Below are positions 22,606 through 41,239 of a stretch of 64,000 bases of DNA, in pieces (position 1 is the stretch's first letter; each line of letters begins with the position of its first letter). Made by a program: the position numbers and the translations under genes. The stretch spans positions 34,337,501 through 34,401,500 of the forward strand of contig NC_080560.1 of NCBI RefSeq assembly GCF_030253575.1, in the 5' to 3' direction. The notes beneath the pieces were generated by a model. That model had not been told where the DNA came from, did not search any database, and worked only from the letters and a program-made list of their open reading frames with translations. The stretch comes from Rhododendron vialii (lineage: Eukaryota > Streptophyta > Magnoliopsida > Ericales > Ericaceae).

Positions 22606-24600
22606 GAACACGAGGTCATATCCTTACTTTTCATGTTTTTTTGTGTGTGTCTGTTTTTATCGATATTTCTCATTATTTTTCTTGCATTTGGTAGATGAGA
22701 AAGCGTGCTGAAGAACAGAAAATTTTCATTAGTTTGGTTTATCTTGATAACTAGATCTCTGGACCACCTCGACTAAATCCGGATTCTTGAAGTTAGGGAC
22801 CGGGCAAACGGTGGCCTCACGGTACAGAATGTTTGGCCACCGTGAAATTCAAACATGTGATCACAAACACTTATTGCTTTTCCCATTCCCAGTTGGAATA
22901 CAACTTCTGATTCTCGCTTGAGGAAGTTGTGTCAATGTGTTTACCACAACTTCTTCTTTTGGGCCAAAACATTTTGATGCTAAAAGATTAAGCTTTTACC
23001 AATATAACAGTTTTGGCAATCAATATCGCCCTAGGTGGTGCTTATTCCGAGAGTAATTATTCAATAGTCCAGGAGTACAGACACGCAGTACTCTGGACAA
23101 GTTTACAAGTGGTCTGGAGTATTACGTGGCGGCACCCCGGACTATTGTATAATTTCACTTATTCTGAGCACTTGCCGGTCCTTCTTGTGTTTCGTTACAG
23201 ATGAACGTATACGTGAAGGTCATCAAAACAGTTGCCTTAAAAGGTATCACAGACAACTAAAAAACTGAAGGCATTGTTTCATAAGAAGGAAGGCACTCCG
23301 GGAAATGTTCAGGAGCTGTTTTTCGCTGTGAGCGGCTCAAGGATGACCACAAGCTGGTTGACTATGGTATTTGGACGAACTCCACTCTCCATCTTTTTCT
23401 CCAAACTATAGACAGGATAAAGCTTCTTGTCTACATACCATCAAATGCAAAACAATCTGAAGTTGAAGCGAAGTCTTGTGAAACTGTTGAGAACATTAAA
23501 CTCTTGATTCAGACAAAAGAGGGCATCCTATCAGATCAATTCACTCTTTTCTACAGTGGAAAGCTGCTGGAAGAAAACAGAACTTTGGCCTCTCTCAATA
23601 TCCAGTCAGAATCGATCCTTTATTTGGTTTTCAACCCAAGAGATGTGATGTCAGTTTCTGTGAAAATGCCGACGGAGAGATCCTGAAACCGGAAGTCAAG
23701 GTCTTGCACACAATTCGTGATGTCAAGGCAGTAATTCGGAGTTTCGTTTGTTTTGTGGACATAGACGAGCAGAATTTAACTTATACAGGAAAGCTACTTG
23801 AGAACTCAAAGACTTTAGCTTATTATGACATTAAGGAGAACTCCCTCTTAGAGATGTTGCCTTTTACCTATCAGATATTTTTGATGGACTTGGATGGAAA
23901 AACACACTTTCTTAGAGTGTGCAAAGAGGACAGGGTCAGGGATGTGAAGTCTAAGATTTTACACTGGTTTAGTGTGCCCGTTCACTGCTATAATCTTGCA
24001 TATGCTTGAAAAATACTCAAGGATGACGAAGATTTGGCTACATACCATATTGTGAAACATTCCCATCTCCATGTAGTTTTTCGAGTTAGCGTACCAAAGT
24101 TTTTCCCTCTAGGGCACCGAGCCTTTGCACTATCGGGGCCTTTGGAAACTTTGTGCTTTTTGGTTGTCCCTAGGCTAGATGCTGACTTGCCTATATGTTC
24201 TGACTGCTCTGTTTCATTTGTAGTTTTTTTGGCTCCACTGCCTTACCATTCACATGAAACTTCACTATCCTTAGGCTGCATTTAGCTCATGGAAGTTTAG
24301 AAGGATTTGTCAAGGGAAGGGACCGTGGTAGGGAAAACTTATCTTTTGTTACTTAAGTATCTTATTAGCTTTTCCTTTTCCTTCCTCTACAAATCCCTCC
24401 TCAAATCCACGATCCAAACACAGCATTTGCGATTTAATGCCATGATATGAAGAAACTAATGAAACAAACCGGGTCAATGGAATAGGGATACGTGATCTCT
24501 CTTTGGTTGATTGCCTTTGCAGGGTCATATTTCTCTTCCTGATTTTGTTATCAAGAACTGCAAAGTGAGAGTCGATTTGGACAAGCATGCTTCATTATTT
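22606..24600 (+). pseudogene. Tandem ubiquitin-like domain gene, copy 2 (decayed)
   Basis: A possible first exon (ATGGATTCAAATGAACACGAG then gt) starts near 22593. After an acceptor (gttacag) UBL module 1 starts at 23203 (MNVYVKVIKTVALKG) and is damaged by TAA/TAA and a frameshift near 23325. Module 2 (IDRIKLLVYIPSNAKQSEVE to SILYLVFN) is open. Module 3 has a one-base frameshift near 23668. Module 4 (YQIFLMDLDGKTHFLRV) ends with an in-frame TGA at 24006 where Gly is expected. Module order, flanks and a downstream exon (24523-24603) match copy 1 at 3092-4285. None of the modules ends in Gly-Gly. Lesions differ from those of copy 1, so duplication preceded decay. Confidence 0.7.
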
Positions 24601-24603
24601 CAG

Positions 24604-25784
24604 GTTTGTTTAAGTTACAGCTGAAGGTTTCTAATTGTTTTGCACATAGATGTTCTTCCTTGTTATCGCCATTATGTGACCATTTGTTTCTAACTGCAAT
24701 CGGGTTTGGACATATTTTAGGTAGGTACGTACTTTTATGGTGATAGATAAGAAGTTATCCAACACGATCTCGTGTTTTTTTCCGATTATTCTTGGACTGT
24801 TATAATAGTTTGGAATATTACTAACAATCCAAACAAGCCTTGTAATGAATACTTCTCCTATTGACAAACTTCCGTAGAGACTAGAGGGCAAGTTAGCTAC
24901 TTTGAAAATCGAGAAATTTCTGGCTTCCAAAGCTCGTTGAGTCCGCTAAGAGCAGACTTGAGTCACACCAAGTGGTGTACATCTCAAAACAATACAATTC
25001 TGAAGGCTCAATTATACTGTTGAAAGTATATCAGAAAGTTTTTCAATTGGAAGTCTATGCTAGAAGAAGAGCATGTTGAGCTTGTAACGTTTTTTTTCTA
25101 CATTCCGAACCACATTCACAGGGTCACCATTAAACAGCTAGCTCATGAGAAAAACAAAAAGAATGAGAATGGGATTCCTGTGCTCTTGATCCCACCGGAG
25201 CTTCTGTCGCTAGAGAGAAGGAAGCCACAGTTCTCGCAGGCAAACTTCCCATTTGCAAACAGCTACGAGGCCACCTTGCTTGCTTACGTCTTGTGAAAGG
25301 GGTCCAAGCTCCAAATCATCATATTCCATTCAGTCCGGATTAGATTAGGAGGAACTCTAACATCACACAATGACTTTGATACATGGGTGTCCAGATTATA
25401 TTACAAGCACCTTGATTCTGAAATCTTGAAGTCAACGACTAAACGGATCTCGAGGGACCTCGACCCAACATAACTTTTTGGATGTCATTTTTTTGGGGAG
25501 ACTAATGTAACGACTGTCTCAAATTAAACAATTGTGAAAACATATGAATTTTTGAAAAGTCGGTGCAAATTTCTCAGCATCTTTTTTTTTTTTTGTGTGT
25601 GTGTGTGTGAATGTGAGATCTTTCATTAGCTAACAAAAAGATTTTAGTATGACCGTTATGGGGTTACCCATTTTCCACTCACAAATTAAAAGCATTTAAA
25701 ATGCCCATATTAACTCATATAAGAACCATTTCTTTAGGAGTTGCATAGGAGAATCTCAACAGATTAATTCTATTCACATCTTCA

Positions 25785-25867
<83 letters not shown>

Positions 25868-26245
25868 CACACACTTATTAATCTAGATTAATAGCAATAT
25901 AGCATCATCACATGATTTGATTATTCAGATTTGTTGGTCACGAAAAATTTCAATCCAAAGGCAACCCATTTGATAAAAACTTGTCCTGCATGGTTTATCA
26001 TTGTTTAGATCACTGATTTTTCTCAATTGGTTCATTACTGTTGAATTTCTACAATCCAATAAGAGAAATAATATTTCCCTTCGGTCTTGGCGTATCGGCC
26101 GTAGCCGGATGCCGCAGTTCAAGATACTGCTTTATCGTTTAAAATCCTACGATATGCAAATTTTAGAGTGCATTTATAAAGTCGGATAGATACGGAAACT
26201 TGTGAAATGCTTTTTGGATTAACCTTTTGATATTGATATGGGCAG
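24604..26245. other. Intergenic, (CT)n at 25788-25862
   Basis: No recognised gene. A 79-codon frame at 25057-25296 has no motif I know. A long CT microsatellite of about 37 units lies at 25788-25862. Confidence 0.5.
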
Positions 26246-28793
26246 GCATTTCGGCTGAGGAAATTATTCGTTGGAGATGCTGGGAAAAAGAAAAGAGAAG
26301 CTGAATTTGGGAAAAGGCCTTATTGGATGGTGCCAGTGAGCCATGGGTATCATGTTGTCGAGGATCGGTCATTCACAGGTGAGTCGAATGGTGAGTCCAA
26401 CTCGGTCCCCGTCTCTGTTGTGGCACAGAGAGAGCAAATTGGAGAACTTGAAGTGTGGTTTTTTGGAGTTTTCAATGCAAGAATGGGAGACTGTGTTGCA
26501 AAGAGCATGCAGTCACATCTGTTTGATAAAAAGCCCAAAGAGGTAAGAAGAAAAAGGCTTCCCTTTAAATATTTTTACTAGGGCTAGTATACGAGCCAAA
26601 CAGGCCGAGCAGTGAGGAATTAACGAGTTTTAAAAGATTTAGTAAAGCTCAACTCGTTTGTTATCTAAATAGCTTTAATGAAGTCGGCCACGAGCCAATT
26701 TTGACTAGCTTGTTCATGAAAGCTTAAAGGGTTTAAAAAAACATTCAAGTTTGAGTTGTTCATATAACAAACCGATGTTAATGGAATGGACTTTGAACAA
26801 GCTGAACGCGAGCTCAAACTGTAAGTGAGGCTTATTACATGAATCTCTGAGGTTTATAAGTAGATTTAGGGTGACGACGCCGACGAGCCGCCTGGCCTAA
26901 TAGTTGAGCCACCTCTGAATAATTAAGGTACATCAACATTTGGAGTCCGAGAAGGATTGGGGCCTTGTAGTGAACAAAGTCACTACAGGATTGTAGTAAG
27001 CATCTCAGTAGTTTATCTAAACAATTAATGGTCCGGATCTTAACCAAACTCTTTCAGGAACAGTTTTTTTAATCCGGACTATTGCAAACACTTTTGGACG
27101 GCTGGAATTGATCACTTCAACCTCAACCCTGTAGTAACTTTGCTAGCTACAGTGTCCCCGGATCTGTCCAGGACATAGTTGAATAAACTACTGTTTGTAT
27201 GGTTTTCCAGTCTCACTTGAAGAGGAAGAGCAAAGAGGCAATGAGAAAGGCATATGTGGGTGCAAGAGGGAAGATGAAAGAGAAAGCAGAGGAGAAGGGG
27301 AAGGGGAAGGAGAAAGGGAAAGTGGGTGGTGGTGGTTCAGCATCTGCCATTGTCATCAATGGAGAGAAGGTTGTGATGGCTAACATGGGTGGATACAGAG
27401 CTGTTGTGTGCAGAGATGGTGAGGCTCATCAGATCAATAGGACAAGGCAAAATCAAGGGACCCCCAGAAGACATTGGTCTAGAAAACTCATTCCAGGTAG
27501 TTTTTACTTCATCAATCATATCAGTTTGCACTTTCTTTTAGTAAGTTCCAATGATGTCCCTTCATTGTATTGATCACTTTATAACGAGATAAGACATATT
27601 AGGAAAAGAATCTAGGAACACACCTTATGCACACCAGTCTAGACTCATCTATGTTCGGAACTGTTGGATATATGTGAACCCACACGCATCAAACAGCGTC
27701 GAACATAGTTGTGTTTAAAGGTCGTGTACGTGCCATTGCACTATTCGAAACTAGGGAATGAGAGAACAACATGCCTGCTTTGTTCCATATACAAGGCCCA
27801 TTTAAGACCCAAGAAAGTGTTCTAAATCGTTCATTCTGGTGGACTTGTTGAGTAGGTAATGCCCACAAACCGCAGTAAATCACATTGATTCGGTATCAAT
27901 AGCCACATGAATAAGAAAATGGTGTTCGCTCATTGAGGTACCGATGTTTAATCAACTTGATTTTGTGCATACACAGACAACTGAACGAGATAATAAGATA
28001 ACAGTGATCAATTTAAAATGCATCTCCTATAAAGAGCGCAGCGGGTCTAGCAGGCCCCAGGTACTAATGAAAGATGTGCGTTGTAATACTAATGAAAGGT
28101 GACAAAGTTCCTTGAAAGAACATTTCACATTTGTAGGCAGCCTTGCCCTGCTTAGTTTTCTTTTCTTTTCTTTATTTATTTATTTTTTCCTTTTTCGGTT
28201 GGTAAAAGACTGATTTCCATTGCTTCTAATTGAAAACAAGTTCAAATGTATCAAGATCTCAATGTTTCGATGGGCCAACTATTTCAGGTGTAATACGGAT
28301 GCCCAAAGCGCGTATACTCGTGCGCGAATCCGGTGCTGAAGTGGGGACTGATAAGGCAAACCCTAAATGCTCAGCAGAAATTGTGGTTGGAGATGAAAGA
28401 ATAGACTCCAATACTGAGTTTGTCATCTTGGCTAGTACTGGCATCTGGGAGGTATACATTCCATTTTTCTTGACCGTTTTCTTTCTATATCACACTAAGA
28501 TGCACGCACTTGTCTGGGATAGGGGATACTGAAACATTCGTGGACACTCCCTACATGTGTTGGACACATCTCAGATATGCATCTTATTTATAAAACTGAC
28601 AAGTTGAGGACACGTTAAGGCGGTCTCATAAGAAGACCAAATTAACGAGAAAATTGAGAGGGGATCGATCAAAATGATCGCGATGCTGTATGTTTAGTTC
28701 CCGTGTCATAATATGCACATAGAGGATCCGCCAGAGAGGCTTTAACTAGAATGAGCAAAAGCAATATTTCCTGTTTGGTCATTCGCTTTGAGT
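26246..28793 (+). pseudogene. PP2C-like protein pseudogene
   Basis: Three exons with good splice sites are in phase: 26246-26542, 27211-27496 and 28288-28451. They encode AFRLRKLFVGDAGKKKREAE, WMVPVSHGYHVVEDRSFTGE, ELEVWFFGVFNARMGD, SASAIVINGEKVVMANMGGY then RAVVCRDG, and EFVILASTGIWE. This matches the plant 'putative PP2C-like protein 44' group, a divergent PP2C lineage: FGVFDxR is kept as FGVFNAR, with Asn for Asp, and GxxxxGDSRA is MANMGGYRA, so metal ligands are missing. The last exon survives only as HIEDP then, after a frame change and an apparent deletion of about 25 bp, REALTRMSKSNISCLVIRFE and a stop (28710-28793). No first exon with an ATG was found. The broken last exon makes it a pseudogene. 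Confidence 0.7.
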
Positions 28794-29810
28794 GATTACA
28801 CAGTTGTGTTATCTTTCTTAGGTGCTAGAGATACCCCTTCCTTTTGAGAATTTGGATATTTGGGAATTTCTTGAATAAATAATTATTTCAACAGGGTCTT
28901 TTCCCATGCACCAAAACAAAGGTAAGTGAGGATGTTTTTCTGGAAAGAAAACTTACCTCATGGACCCAGATGACATACTCAGTTTGAATGACAATAATGA
29001 GAATGTGATGTCATATTTCCTTGATTCCTACGTTCGAACTGCCTAGAATGAGAATCTAATTCCCAACGACATATTCAACCACAAAAACACATTCCCAAAC
29101 TAAGAGTTTGATCCCTCCCATACCCCATGAAAATTATCCTAGATTTCTAGCTCAATCAATAAAAAAGGAAATGTTTAAGAGTAATTTTCAAAATAATTGA
29201 TTCATAGATGAGACTACTAAATTAACAAAAACATCGAAATAGAATTACTTTAGGTATGGAATTACTAGGGATCAATTAGATTCATAGTAATCAAACTCGT
29301 ATTCCTACCAAAAGATCATGGGCAATTAAACATAGCGTAACTGTATTAAAAAAAAAAAAAAAACTGTTTAGCTTATCATCCTTGATCTATCTTTTAACAA
29401 ACACATTAAATAGTTTTGCTTGTTTTTTCCTTCATTCTTTTACTACACTTTCCATCGTATTTTTTCCCCGACACAAAAGAGGGAAGCAAAGTTTCTCATT
29501 AATACAAAACTGAAGTACTCGTCACAGCAACCAATCTTTAACAATATAAACATTTCCCTAAACTTGAGATGAACAATCTCTTTCTTGTTTTATGAGTTTA
29601 AAAGATATCATAACAGCAAGAATCGACGATGAGGAAGAACTTCTCGAAAATCTCCAGAACGAACTTCAGCTTATGCCCGTGGATGTAATCCTTTGTCTAA
29701 CAATCATGCAACTTAAGAATATAGCTGACTTGCTGATTTTCTTTCCTAGAGTAAGGCCTTCATATATTGGATTCGTTCGGATTTGTTCTTACTCACATAG
29801 TATAAGTCGT
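28794..29810. other. Intergenic, nothing recognised
   Basis: AT-rich with a poly-A tract near 29345. A short acidic open frame at 29592-29690 (ARIDDEEELLENLQNELQ) has no support as a gene. Confidence 0.45.
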
Positions 29811-35147
<5,337 letters not shown>

Positions 35148-37270
35148 ATTTTGATCCCCAATCGAAATCACCTCTTTCTAAATAACCTAATATTGCAATA
35201 TCTCCCTTCTTTTCAACCTCAATACTATGCCAAAACCAAACCCAAAAAAATCTAAACTTTTCCCCAATCACGTGACTCAAAATTTGATCCCGATTGAGAT
35301 TGCAAAAACGTTCCTCAAACAAGAAAAAAAAAACCTTAATACTTCAACACCTCTTCTCTTCAATCCAATCCAAAACCACACAAAATCCCCAATCAAGATC
35401 ACGTTCGTTGACAAAAACCCCAATAGTCCAATCTATCTTTCCCTTCAAACCTCAATACAATCCACAATCCAAAGCCACGCTACACCAGTTTAATTATTTA
35501 ACTTATAAAAGTCTTTGTGGTGTACAGTAATTGTATTCTTGCTATTGTATGTATGCATCCGGCTTTGGACTGCATGGAACTGTTTGTGACCATAAAAGTA
35601 GTACTTTTTTTTAATGGATTAGATCTTTAATAGATTTTTATTGCTAAGAAAAGTATCTTATTGCTAGGATTTTTTTTACGAATCTGAATTATCTCAGTCG
35701 AACGAAAGGGCTGAGATATGTTTGACTGCTGAGAAGTTGGATGCTATTGGTATCATTCTTGTAAGAGTGTGCTAATGGTATCTCATTTACGGTTTAGTAT
35801 TAGGTTTTGTAATAAGTATTAATTCTTTCTAAAAAATTACAACCTAATAGTAACAAAATATTTGAACAACTCAGATTATACAATATGTGGTAACATATTT
35901 GGGAATATACATTTCGTAATGAGTACTATTAGTTCTGGTTGTTTGATCACCTTAAAAAGAAAACGACTAGGCCAAATATCGAATCTCACGACGATAATTA
36001 GAATCATTCAACAAAAAAAAGTATGACCAATTAGTACTACTTAATAGTGAGTGTCGGCCGACGACCGAAGAATAACTCTTAAAACAAGAGTTGTTTTGCC
36101 TAAACAATTCATGGGGAGACCATTTCAAGTTTCAATCATCCCACAAATGGAGACTATACCAATTCATGATTGAAAAATAAACCGAGCCTGGCACATTTGG
36201 AACGTTGCTTTCGTGAGCTTACCAAAATGGATAGTTGGTGACCCAAATGACCCCTACAAAACATTGCCAAGCAGAGGCTGTTACCCAATTCAAACAATCT
36301 TGTTTTCTAAAGTTATGGCAAGGCACCTCGTGTAACCCAGCCTAAAATTGATTAATCATTTAATCTGTGCTTATTTTTCTTAATTTCTTTGGAACTTTTA
36401 AGCCTTTGAACTGTGGCTGGCACCTGTGGCTAGATGTCGGGTGTGTGTCACGTGCTATTACATGATGCTGAGAGTTGAAACTACAACAAAACATGGGCCA
36501 ACTTGTCCAGTACTAATGATCAAATTGTCCAACCATCTTTAGCTACATAATCAATTCTATATCCAGCACAAATCCTCCGTATGCAGACATCTCATAACAA
36601 AAAATTTCACCGTACGTGAGCCTGATCACGACTCACCAGTGTATGTAAATGTGAACATAGTTTGGCGCAAAGTTTTTCCCAACCGTATCCAAACCTGTAA
36701 CTTTTTTTCATGCAATGTATTTTTTCTATAAATTGAAGATCAAAGTATACAGCATACTTGAAGACTAAAAGAGGATGGAAAAATAATGCAAGGAGGGGAG
36801 AGAACCCTTTCACTAAAAAACTCTCCAAAAACTATTTTTTGAAAACCAAAACCACTCATTGTTTGACACAACACCAAATTCGGGGGATATTATTCAGGAA
36901 ATTGAAAAATGCTTTGCGAATAATGAGATCTTTTCAAACTAATCCCGTGTCAAACAAGTTTTGAAACCGCTGACCACACAAGTTTTCTATGATTTTCGCT
37001 AAATGAAAACCTAAAAGAAAAACTGAACCAAAAGGAGTTCCTTGACCAAAAAAGAAAGAAACAAACAATTAATTCTTAGCCTAGAAAAATTCTCTGCATA
37101 ACATCTTCAAGCAAACACAAACAGGTCAAGTGGATCTCAATTCTCGAGTTAAACATTACAAACATAGAAGTGAGGGGAAAAAAATGACATCCCAAAGTGT
37201 CGTGAACAAAGCACCCCCCGGCCTGTAAACACGGAATTTGTAAGGTTTTTACACCATTTGAAGACATCTC
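35148..37270. other. Intergenic, nothing recognised
   Basis: Sequence between the CK1 pseudogene start and the SF3B5 3' end. 35150-35500 is probably the old 5' leader of the CK1 gene. No ORF with a motif is seen. Confidence 0.45.
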
Positions 37271-40200
37271 CTAATCGTCTTCTCTTTCAGGGGGAGGACC
37301 GCATGGCAAAAGCATTTTCTGCACAGATTATAAGAACAATCACAGAAAACATTAGATGCTTTACAAAATCAAGACTACTATCATCCTGCATAAACACCTA
37401 ATAAACACCATATTCTCGTGCTTCGTAAACTAAAAAAAAACAATCATCTTATATCAGTCAAAAAATAGAAGTTTTACGACATTCCATGCAATTGACATGT
37501 AAACTTCTTCTCTGTGATACACATACAAGGAGTCTTATGGATGATAAGTACATTTTCTATCCCAATATGTTCAACTTCTGTAGAGATGAACATGTAAATC
37601 ATCATACAGTGCACTTCATGAACAGAAACATTGTGTTTGAACATTGCAGAGGCTTGCAAAAAATGACTCTTGAAGATGATGAATTTTAGCATGTCGCTCA
37701 ATGTCTATCATCAGAAATTGTACTGGCCTCACGAAGGTAGAGGTTAATGGTATATTTATAGGTTTGCGAGAGAATTCAGTAAACGTGCATTTTTAAGTTA
37801 AGGACTACATTGCACCTTCATTTAAAAGTTCCATCTTCTACTGAGTCATAAGCTATACTGTAACACCCTAGACTCCTAATTATCTTAATTAGTTTAAATG
37901 GTATTTTATGAGCGTATTAGTGTTGGAGTTAATCTAATTAAGTTGGAGTATTTTGGTATTGTAATTAATTACATATGTTAATAAGGGTGGATTTATATGA
38001 CAAGGCAGGGCTTAATAGGTGGGGATGTGGGAAAATCTTTAGTTGTTAGTATGGACTCAATCACATAGGATAATTTTTCCCAAGAGTTTCTACGTTATTC
38101 GTGTTCCCACCGCTTCCTTGTATATTGACGCACAGAGAGCGAGAAAGAGAGAGAAACAGAGAGAACTTGGGAAAGGGAAGAACGCAGGAAATTGGAGGAA
38201 GAAGAAAGAATCAAGGAAAATTAGGGAAACATCAAGCTTCGATTGTTTTGGAAGTCTACACGTGGTAAATTTATGTTTCTTTATTCTTGATTCCATGTTT
38301 TTGTTATTTGATCTCAAAATTTAATAGTTAGGAATCATAGAAACTCTTATTTTGAGGTTTAGAGATAGTTCTTGATACTCTCTCTCATGATATTCTTCAA
38401 AACCTAGGTTTGATTTCTCCTGAATGTTCCAAAATCCAATTGAACCGGTAAGTTTTGACTGGTATTCTTGCCTTGGAGATTAATTTGTGAAATTTAAGGT
38501 GGATTTTAAGAGCTTTAGGTGAGTTCTTCGCTGGAAACGAGTTCTATGGTTGATTTTGCTGGAAAATCGCTGAACCAAGACAGATTACAGTCCCAACTTT
38601 GGATGAGCATATCTTTGTCGTTCGGACTCCAATTTAGGCAAATTTTATATCGAAATTGATGCCCCGAAAGTCTACTTTTCAATGGTGGTAGTCCCAACAT
38701 CTAATTCTGATCCTATAAGATTTTATAGCCAAAATACTACAGGCTGGTTATAGGACTCCATACCATTTTGGGGTTTAGTTAGGTTTTGACTTCTCCACTC
38801 GATTGGACTTTAAGTTTGAGCTACTACTGGGGATGATCTAATGAGAGTATTTAGAAATTTAAATGTATTTCATTGAATCTTAATTATAATTGTCTTGTAT
38901 GTTTATGTAGGGGACTTGTGTGAAAGCTCGGATCGAGGTGAGTGATTTAATACCTAAATTACATGATTTGAACTTGTTTCCCTTAACGAGCTTACTTGAA
39001 CAAGTTATATAAATTGTGTACTCCATGGAATAGCAATGGAAGGTGGACCTATTTGTGAAATATTTGCTAATCTATTTAATTGGCATTCCCAACGTCCGGT
39101 CTTGCTAGGGGACGGTTTAATGGCTAGCAAGGGTGTTTGAGGTTGGTGTGTGTTTTGGGATAATGCGTAGACGTTTGGCTTATCCACTACCGGGGACGCC
39201 CGGTAGCTTTTGAATTTTGAATAGCGGAATGTGCATTACATTCGGCTTATGGTTCAAGTTCTTTGTTTTGAAATATACTATCAAATTATTTTGCATTGTC
39301 CATGGAGAGCATGTAAATTATGTATTAGTCACTCATACGAGCGTTAGCTTATGTGTTTTCTCCACCTTTCAGGAATTGACGAGTTGGATGGCGTGACACT
39401 TGTTTTGTGGAGTCAGGTCTTATGGTTATTTTATAGATAGGAGATGTGTTTAGATTACCTGTTAAATTCTGTAACCATTGTAAGTAGCTTGCTAAACCTC
39501 ATAATTAAGCACAGCTCTGAGATGTGTTTTGGGTATATCCTTAGCCTTTGTAAGTATAAGTTGTCGTTTTATTAGATTGCACAGAATATGCTTCCGCTAG
39601 TTACGCACTCTTGTTCCTTCTGATTATATAATTTTGAGAAGTTGAATCTATGATTTGGCCTTGGTGAGGGTTTCACCGGCGCTTTGTTATGACTAAGACC
39701 TTCAGGATCGAGTCAGGGTCGTTACATATACAGACAAACATTATTATGCACTTCATGAATACCAGAAACAAAGTTCATACTCTCGAAGTCAAAACTAAGA
39801 AGTTGGTCATGAGTAGACTTGGAGCAAGATGTCTTCGGAGATTAAAGTTCCATAATCCATCCATCTCTACGTCAATACTCTTAAATGGCTTCATACACAA
39901 TAAAGAATACCCAAACTATCTAATTCCAACATTTCCAATTAAGAGAACTCAACTAAGCCGCAGTTTCAAAACTCCACTGCCAAAATAAGCAATTGATGGG
40001 CACCCACGTTGCACACAACTGCGATAATTGATATTTGCTGAACACATTGCAATTGTGGTCATAAATTCACGTGTAGCATCACGAGAACATGGAGTAAAGT
40101 AATGTCTGATTGTACCTAATTCTAACAGTGTAAGGTACCATACTACAATAGCTAGGAGCACGTGGAATGTCCCGTTCCCATTCCACCTACCAAAGCTATC

Positions 40201-41154
40201 CACACTCTGGATAACAAAGGTCAGCAGGAGAACTGGGCAAGTTGGATACCACACAAGTCAGCAGAGACAGAATAGGAAAAGAGACGGACGGCTGATAGGC
40301 AGCAACAAGAAGTTAGCATTTCTTATTTTTCTAGACAAAATCCACTGCCCAACTTCTACAAATGTCAAACCCTGTCAGATGACTCATTGGTGAGATATGA
40401 AGCTTTTTGAAATCAATTCCTTGGTTTTTACTTCTCTCCCCTCAGTTGCCAACAAATGAAAAAATGCTATATAGTATATACTGTACCCAATATTCGCAAT
40501 AGCGCCTCTTCTCTAACTACCTGTTCCCAGTAACTATTATTAGAAACAAGCAACTAAATGATAGACTATCATAACGTTCTCTTTGCACAACAATCATAAT
40601 TAATCAGCAATCCACCCGCAGGACCTCCAAATCAAACTTGACATGGAGTGGGATATTGCTTGCAGTGGAATTTGAAAGGCAAACACAACACATGACGCCA
40701 GTTTCAAAGCAGATATGAGTGCGCACCAATTTCAAAGCACTTTCACGAGGAACAACTAAGCAAATTAGCCTCATTGATAACTCATTGTTATTCAAAACAG
40801 AGAACTATAATAACGACAAGTGTGTAACATGTTCTGAACCTGCATAAAATTGTAGCGTTCTCTTCCAATAGATTCATTTTCTGCAACGGCAAAATAGGCT
40901 AGCATAGGATAGTGTCCAACATATGAAGCATAGCTGTCCCGCTGGATGTTCACAGCCCATTCACTGGACAAAAACACACCAAAATATAAGAACAATAAGC
41001 TATAACAATTAAAAACAAATTGAAAATCTTGCCACAACTTCGAAAGGATTTGAAGATATTACAATCTATGCAAGTCTGCATGCCCAGTTCCAACATATTT
41101 AGTTTGTAGATGCTCAAGCTGGGAATTGATATTAAACCTGTCACTGGCCTGCAT
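37271..41154 (-). CDS. SF3B5: Splicing factor 3B subunit 5 (SF3b10)
   Basis: Three exons, 41154-41063, 40963-40840 and 37318-37271, join in phase into 87 uninterrupted codons. The protein starts MQASDRFNINSQLEHLQTKY, continues FEWAVNIQRDSYASYVGHYP and AYFAVAENESIGRERYNFMQ, and ends KMLLPCGPPPEREDD. This is the highly conserved SF3b10/SF3B5 family at its usual length of about 86 residues. The protein is a small core subunit of the SF3b complex of U2 snRNP in the nucleus, packed against SF3B1. Intron 1 is about 100 bp. Intron 2 is 3,521 bp and carries a solo LTR (37859-39726). A hAT-like element begins 86 bp upstream of the ATG, so it lies in or next to the 5' leader and promoter. The reading frame and splice sites are intact, so it is probably functional. 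Confidence 0.93.
37859..39726. mobile_element. Solo LTR inside SF3B5 intron 2
   Basis: The 1,868-bp segment begins TGTAACACCCTAGAC, ends GGGTCGTTACA and is flanked by a perfect 5-bp duplication TATAC (37854-37858 and 39727-39731). TG...CA ends, the 5-bp duplication and no internal coding region define a solo LTR left by LTR-LTR recombination. Length and TGTAAC/GTTACA ends suggest Ty3/gypsy (inference). Confidence 0.88.
40205..40765. repeat. Segmental duplication, copy in SF3B5 intron 2
   Basis: This segment of intron 2 is repeated at 44149-44838 in the same orientation. Shared stretches include 'aggagaactgggcaagttgg', 'ggcagcaacaagaagttagc', 'gaaacaagcaactaaa' and 'cacatgacgccagt'. A 55-codon open frame is seen in both copies, but substitutions change amino acids freely, so I do not call it coding. 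Confidence 0.8.
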
Positions 41155-41239
41155 GTATAGACATCAACCACAGTTACAATAGTAAAAGAACTCCAAAGCT
41201 GCTATAAAACCAAAAGAAACTCTCAGTGCAGATATTAGT

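Noticed and set aside
25057-25296. 79-codon open frame ending FPFANSYEATLLAYVL
   Set aside because: No recognised motif, no matching region near UBL copy 1 and no clear splice context.
29592-29690. Acidic ORF starting MSLKDIITARIDDEEELLEN
   Set aside because: Short, isolated, and with no family resemblance I can support.
40604-40795. Open frame RLICLVVPRESALKLV... on the minus strand, repeated at 44674-44850, first thought to be an exon
   Set aside because: The SF3B5 exons join without it. Differences between the two copies change amino acids freely, and the frame lies inside a duplicated intron segment.
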